26,829 bases of DNA from CAZSPL01 sp964608735. GTDB lineage: Bacteria; JAJVIF01; JAPKYR01; CAZSPL01. The stretch spans positions 1 to 26,829 of the forward strand of contig CAZSPL010000022.1 of NCBI GenBank assembly GCA_964608735.1, read 5' to 3'. A model generated the notes under the pieces. It was not told the origin of the DNA and ran no database searches. It saw nothing but the letters and a program-made list of their open reading frames with translations. Shown here in pieces: positions 23,465 through 26,829 of the stretch. A program made the position numbers and the translations under genes. Position 1 is the first letter of the stretch, and each line of letters opens with the position of its first letter.

Positions 23465-23959
23465 TCATGAGGCGCTTATCGTATATTGCAGCGTCGCGCC
23501 GTATGTTCCCGGCCTGTCGTTCGTCCATGACAGGAGGAATTTATAGTCCATATCGAAAGAGCCGCTTCCGCCGCCGGCGACATCGGCGATGACGAGTACG
23601 TCGGATGTGGTGACGGAAGTCCAAGTGCCGCCGGTGGAGAGTTTCCATAGCAGGTCGCCGAGAGGCTTGGTGTAGACGAGGTCATCGCTCTGTCCGAGGT
23701 TTGCATCGAGCGACTTGATATGTACCTGCCAGTCTACGCCGCTGGTCCAGTCGATGGTGTTGTTGGATGACACCTTCTCGCCGGCGTCGAGGTCGGTGGA
23801 GAGAGCATTGAGGTTGACACTGGAATGAGCGGTTATCGACTGTGCGGAAACGGGGGTCGCGGCAATGAGGAGGAGCATTACAATGACGAGAAACCGACTT
23901 AATCGGTCTGGAAGAGTCTTGTAGAGGTTGATTGAGATTTTATGCGGTATTCGCGTCAT
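23465..23959 (-). CDS. Putative fibre subunit C (164 aa)
   Basis: ATG 23959 follows GGAGGGAGGATAA. The signal has a long n-region (MTRIPHKISINLYK) and a core LVIVMLLLIAATPVSAQ ending near residue 39-40. The mature part is about 125 residues, cysteine-free and beta-rich: SITAHSSVNLNAL at the N-terminus, LLWKLSTGGTWTSV in the middle, and FLLSWTNDRPGTYGATLQYT at the end. The last motif resembles the terminal strands of pilus-type and spore-coat-U-like subunits ('pGtY...v.yt'). It is unlike subunits A and B in sequence and may be a minor or tip subunit. It lies between subunit B and usher-like gene 2. Confidence 0.7.
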   Translation of the reverse strand: MTRIPHKISINLYKTLPDRLSRFLVIVMLLLIAATPVSAQSITAHSSVNLNALSTDLDAGEKVSSNNTIDWTSGVDWQVHIKSLDANLGQSDDLVYTKPLGDLLWKLSTGGTWTSVTTSDVLVIADVAGGGSGSFDMDYKFLLSWTNDRPGTYGATLQYTISAS

Positions 23960-23990
23960 TTATCCTCCCTCCTGTGTCGTGAAACCTTAA

Positions 23991-24023
23991 AGGGCCGGGG
24001 CATCCGAGAATGCCTCCGGCCCT
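23991..24023 (-). terminator. Hairpin after subunit gene B, probable attenuator
   Basis: AGGGCCGG / CCGGCCCT with inner GGCAT/ATGCC, loop TCTCGG. The tail on the minus strand is only TTTAAGG, so termination is probably partial. It sits in the same position as the hairpin after subunit gene A. Confidence 0.6.
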
Positions 24024-24041
24024 GGTTGATTTCAAAGGGTA

Positions 24042-24527
24042 TCAGGTCGTGTGCGTGAAAGTCACGGTCTGGGTCTGGTTGCTCTGAGTGGTTGTCCAAC
24101 TCAGGCCCGTGGCGAGCCAGTCGAGGTCGAAGGTGAAATCCCCGGTGGTGCCATAGCCCGCGAACGATGCCAGGGCATTTGCGCCGGAGTCCACGATCTC
24201 GACGAATCCCGCGCCGGTTCCGTTGCCTGCGACCTGTGTGTCTTCTATCCAGAGGGAGTAGTCGGTGTACGCGGAGTCGAGCTGTGCGGTGAGGGTCCAG
24301 CCGGCGGTGTTGTCCTGGAGCGTCATAGTGGAGTCGTCCTGGTTGAAGATGTAAGTGTTGTCGAGGTCGGCGACGGTGGCGGTCAGTGTGACATCGACAC
24401 CGGCATCGAAAGTGGAGAGGGCCGGTACCGAGATGGTGACATCAACGGTATCAGCGGCTGCGAATGCAGGATAAGCCATTATGCCAAATATGAGAATTCC
24501 TGCAAGGAGTAATATAATCCTTTTCAT
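24042..24527 (-). CDS. Putative fibre subunit B (161 aa), twin of subunit A
   Basis: ATG 24527 follows GAGGAGGGAAAGA; the ORF's first ATG 15 nt upstream is disfavoured. It has the same length as subunit A. The mature proteins differ at only about 11 of 138 positions, mostly conservative (A/S, I/V, Y/F, T/S), while the signal peptides diverge strongly after MKRI. Content is again acidic, cysteine-free and beta-rich, with YIFNQDDSTMTLQDNTAG and SLWIEDTQVAGNGTG. It is the first gene of cluster II (subunit B, subunit C, usher-like 2). It is presumably exported and assembled on the surface; inferred from neighbours. Confidence 0.75.
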   Translation of the reverse strand: MKRIILLLAGILIFGIMAYPAFAAADTVDVTISVPALSTFDAGVDVTLTATVADLDNTYIFNQDDSTMTLQDNTAGWTLTAQLDSAYTDYSLWIEDTQVAGNGTGAGFVEIVDSGANALASFAGYGTTGDFTFDLDWLATGLSWTTTQSNQTQTVTFTHTT

Positions 24528-24627
24528 TCTTTCCCTCCTCATCAGTCTAACTACAGGAATAATATCTGCTCAATTACGGGAAGTTGCTTAATGAGATTTA
24601 ATATTTTGAATGCCCCCCCCTTAGTCC

Positions 24628-24647
24628 CCCCCCGCGAAGGCGGGGGG
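24628..24647. repeat. GC hairpin CCCCCCGC-GAAG-GCGGGGGG
   Basis: A perfect 8-bp stem with a GAAG loop, next to a second C run. It is typical of intergenic palindromic repeats and has no T run. Confidence 0.6.
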
Positions 24648-24651
24648 AAGA

Positions 24652-24861
24652 TGGACGTTGATTTTCCGGTTAACGCCGGTGGGGGGAGATGGGCTTTGAT
24701 GTTCTANNNNNNNNNNNNNNNNNNNNNNNNNNNNNNNNNNNNNNNNNNNNNNNNNNNNNNNNNNNNNNNNNNNNNNNNNNNNNNNNNNNNNNNNNNNNNN
24801 NNNNNNTGGACGTTGATTTTCCGGTTAACGCCGGTGGGGGGAGATGGGCTTTGATGTTCTA
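24652..24861. repeat. Perfect 55-bp duplication flanking an assembly gap
   Basis: 24652-24706 and 24807-24861 are identical and abut the two ends of the N run. This is what an unmerged contig overlap looks like; a true tandem repeat is the alternative. Confidence 0.9.
24707..24806. other. Assembly gap (100 N)
   Basis: Exactly 100 N between identical 55-bp flanks; probably a placeholder for zero or negative real distance. Confidence 0.9.
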
Positions 24862-24900
24862 TGCTGAAGGCGTGGGAGGGAATGCGAAAGGTAAAAGTAA

Positions 24901-24922
24901 CCCCCTCCCGTTCGGGAGGGGG
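24901..24922. repeat. GC palindrome CCCCCTCCCG-TT-CGGGAGGGGG
   Basis: A perfect 10-bp stem with a 2-nt loop. The gene-free stretch 24528-25336 contains this, the hairpin at 24628, the gap duplication and the element at 25175, but no credible gene. Confidence 0.65.
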
Positions 24923-25174
24923 CAGGCAATAATTGTTAGGAGGTTTTGCCCTTAGAGAAAGTAACCGATGCGCTGGTTGTTACAATTCCTACTTCTTCTC
25001 ACCCATCCGGCGAATAAGACCTCGATTGTGCCGAAAAGGTTTAGTTAATGACGCATTTTTTACAGTTAATTTCACGATTTTTTCAATGGGATCGAGGGGG
25101 GAAGTGTCACGGTTTTTGGACGCAGACTGGAACCCGGCGTTTCATAATCATTATGTGAGATTACTGCGTGATGT

Positions 25175-25277
25175 GTGGCACGGTCTGCGCGAGCCCTGCG
25201 AGCGCTGACCGTGGTCTTCTCCTCAGGATTGCCATAGCCACGGTTATCCCTCGCGGGGCTCGGGAAAACCGTGCCAC
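25175..25277. repeat. 103-bp inverted-repeat element with GTGGCACGGT ends
   Basis: GTGGCACGGT (25175-25184) and ACCGTGCCAC (25268-25277) are perfect 10-bp reverse complements, with an inner ACCGTGG/CCACGGT pair. The ends resemble those of the element at 19909 (GTGGCACC/GGTGCCAC). Confidence 0.7.
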
Positions 25278-25336
25278 CCGGAGGTGGTGGGACACACACG
25301 GATGTGGGGAGGGAATAAGGATTTTATATATCGGGG

Positions 25337-26829
25337 TCAGCTTACGACTTCGAAGATGAAGTTCTTGCTTATGGAGACCTCGTTACATCGGTCTTCGACG
25401 GTGACCTTGATGGTGTCTATCTGGCCGATGCTTGCGGGAGGCACCACCACGTAGATGGTGCTGGAATTATTCGGCTGCGGGATGGGGTCGTAGACGATTT
25501 TAAATGCGCCGAGGTCATCCTTCCAGAGGAATTCGAGGCTCTTGTCGGGATCGATGCCGCGCGAAGTGCAGAAAGAATCGGAGCAATTCGACGTGGCGAG
25601 CTGGGTGATTTTAATCGTCGAGCCGTGGTGGATTTCATAGCGCCCGGTAATATTATTTTTAACGGCGGGAGCGGAGTTTTCGAGGATTGTGGTTGCGCCG
25701 AAGGTGGCGGGTACGATGACGAGGAAGGGGTAGTTCTGGATGGTGGTAAGGCCGTTGCACCGGTCGGTGGCGGTAAGGCGGAAGTTGTATTTGGTGCCGT
25801 TCGATACGGAGGGCACCGTGAATGTGAGCCTCGAGCGGAAATTCTCGGCGGGGGTGGTTTCATAGACGAGGTCGGGCTTGAGGGTCGCGCCCGATGTCTC
25901 CTGCCAGGCATAGGAGCGCGTGAGGGCATAGCCCTTCCACGAGCAAATCATATCGTCGGCGTTCTCGACATTGACGACTATTTCATCATGCCCCCCGGCG
26001 AGGACTTCGTAGTAGCCGCTGTAGAGGTTGAAATCGACTTCGTAGCCGTCGTCGACAACTGTGGAGCTCGTGATGATGGGCGGTTCGACGACGAGGAATT
26101 TGAATTTCCTCGTTGAATCGGCGCCGGAGCATGTGTCGAGGACATCGAGGGTCACTTCGAATGTCTCGCCGGCGATGAAACTCTGCGGGACATCGAGGTA
26201 GACGGTCTTGTTGTCGGCGGGGTCTTCGCTTCCGGCAACGCCGATGCCCGGGTTGTTCGTCTCCCAGAGATAATGCAGCGAGCGGGCGGGGGTGATGCTG
26301 AGCCCGAGACAGAGGGACGGGTCGCTCTGGGTCGTGGCGGTGACGCGGAGGCGGATTTCATCGGACGGCTCGACTTCGTAATAGTCGTTCAGGTCTTTTT
26401 CCTCGAGGGTATAAACGCCATCGCCTCCCGGACGGGTGGCGGCATCGAGGCTCGTGATGAGCGGCGGGCCCTTGTCGGCGAATACACGCACCGCGACTTC
26501 GCCGGTGGTGAGGGTGTCGACGCAGTTATCGATGCAGACCACGCGTATGATGTATGCGAGGCCGGTTTCGTGCCCGGGGACATCATCGACTTTCGGCGCG
26601 CGCCACATGGCGATGTTGCCCGGCGGGGTATCCCATGTTAGGTCGCCTTTACGGTCGCTCGTGGGCGGCGTGATGATTTCGAACGAGTAATCGAGCGGCG
26701 TGGGCGTGGTGAGGTCGGGGTCGTAGGTGGTGATTTCGCCGGGGGTATAGCAGTCGCCGAGTACCGATTGCGATTCGGCGGCGACGGTTACGGTGATGAG
26801 CTCGCCGGCGTAGATGTTCGGGTCTTCGA
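25337..26829 (-). CDS. Large secreted Ig-like repeat protein, C-terminal 496 aa (5' end outside window)
   Basis: The frame is open from the window edge to TGA at 25339-25337. The visible part holds about four repeats of roughly 110 residues. Each has a Cys-containing segment ahead of an aromatic strand (CLGLSITPARSLHYLW, CSWKGYALTRSYAW, CTSRGIDPDKSLEFLW), a 'VxVP' strand, and then a D-x-C motif (DNCVD, DTCSG, DRCNG, DRCNE) before a strand ending FLVV/FEVV. The paired cysteines suggest a disulfide in each domain, hence export. Ig/PKD-like folds of this kind occur in surface adhesins and S-layer-like proteins. There is no C-terminal anchor or sorting signal that I recognise. The N-terminus and anchoring are unknown. 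Confidence 0.75.
   Translation of the reverse strand, partial: EDPNIYAGELITVTVAAESQSVLGDCYTPGEITTYDPDLTTPTPLDYSFEIITPPTSDRKGDLTWDTPPGNIAMWRAPKVDDVPGHETGLAYIIRVVCIDNCVDTLTTGEVAVRVFADKGPPLITSLDAATRPGGDGVYTLEEKDLNDYYEVEPSDEIRLRVTATTQSDPSLCLGLSITPARSLHYLWETNNPGIGVAGSEDPADNKTVYLDVPQSFIAGETFEVTLDVLDTCSGADSTRKFKFLVVEPPIITSSTVVDDGYEVDFNLYSGYYEVLAGGHDEIVVNVENADDMICSWKGYALTRSYAWQETSGATLKPDLVYETTPAENFRSRLTFTVPSVSNGTKYNFRLTATDRCNGLTTIQNYPFLVIVPATFGATTILENSAPAVKNNITGRYEIHHGSTIKITQLATSNCSDSFCTSRGIDPDKSLEFLWKDDLGAFKIVYDPIPQPNNSSTIYVVVPPASIGQIDTIKVTVEDRCNEVSISKNFIFEVVS

Overview
The window looks like part of a metagenome-assembled genome from an uncultured diderm (Gram-negative-type) bacterium of fairly high GC. 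Evidence for diderm: outer-membrane beta-barrel proteins, many lipoproteins with lipobox cysteines, a periplasmic pilus-type chaperone and two very large usher-like barrels. Two 100-base N runs sit between duplicated flanks and are scaffold joins. No rRNA, tRNA, CRISPR array, transposase or phage gene is visible. The phylum cannot be fixed from this sequence; the large secreted lipoprotein families suggest a poorly cultured candidate phylum (inference).

Left part (1-12.3 kb): the start of a Fic-family gene at the window edge (minus strand), then a two-gene lipoprotein operon, then an outer-membrane barrel gene divergent from an ArsR-like regulator whose promoter carries an inverted repeat. 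A 129-bp tandem repeat runs off the 3' tip of the regulator gene. Next comes a partly decayed tandem duplication of a two-gene unit (a large lipoprotein followed by a 405-aa lipoprotein). The second copy is a pseudogene with two in-frame stops plus a remnant of the upstream gene. A 15-nt G tract lies at the start of the intact large lipoprotein. A 783-aa lipoprotein follows on the plus strand. Four proteins (607/606, 405, the pseudogene and 783 aa) share one N-terminal module marked by (R/T)HPF and TGFDV motifs.

Middle (12.3-15.2 kb): small membrane proteins, a cold-shock protein with a consensus promoter and probably a leaderless mRNA, a shared bidirectional terminator, and a small secreted protein behind a GEMM-type (cyclic-dinucleotide) riboswitch with a readable terminator/antiterminator platform.

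Right part (15.4-24.5 kb, all minus strand): the most interesting region. Two related clusters encode what I infer to be a noncanonical chaperone-usher-like surface-fibre system. Cluster II, read first, holds a subunit, a second subunit and a 962-aa usher-like protein. Cluster I holds a subunit nearly identical to the first, a chaperone and a 949-aa usher-like protein. Repeat-rich DNA separates them. The window ends inside a large cysteine-containing Ig-like repeat protein (25.3-26.8 kb). Intergenic regions carry a family of dispersed palindromic repeats with GTGGCAC/GTGCCAC ends.
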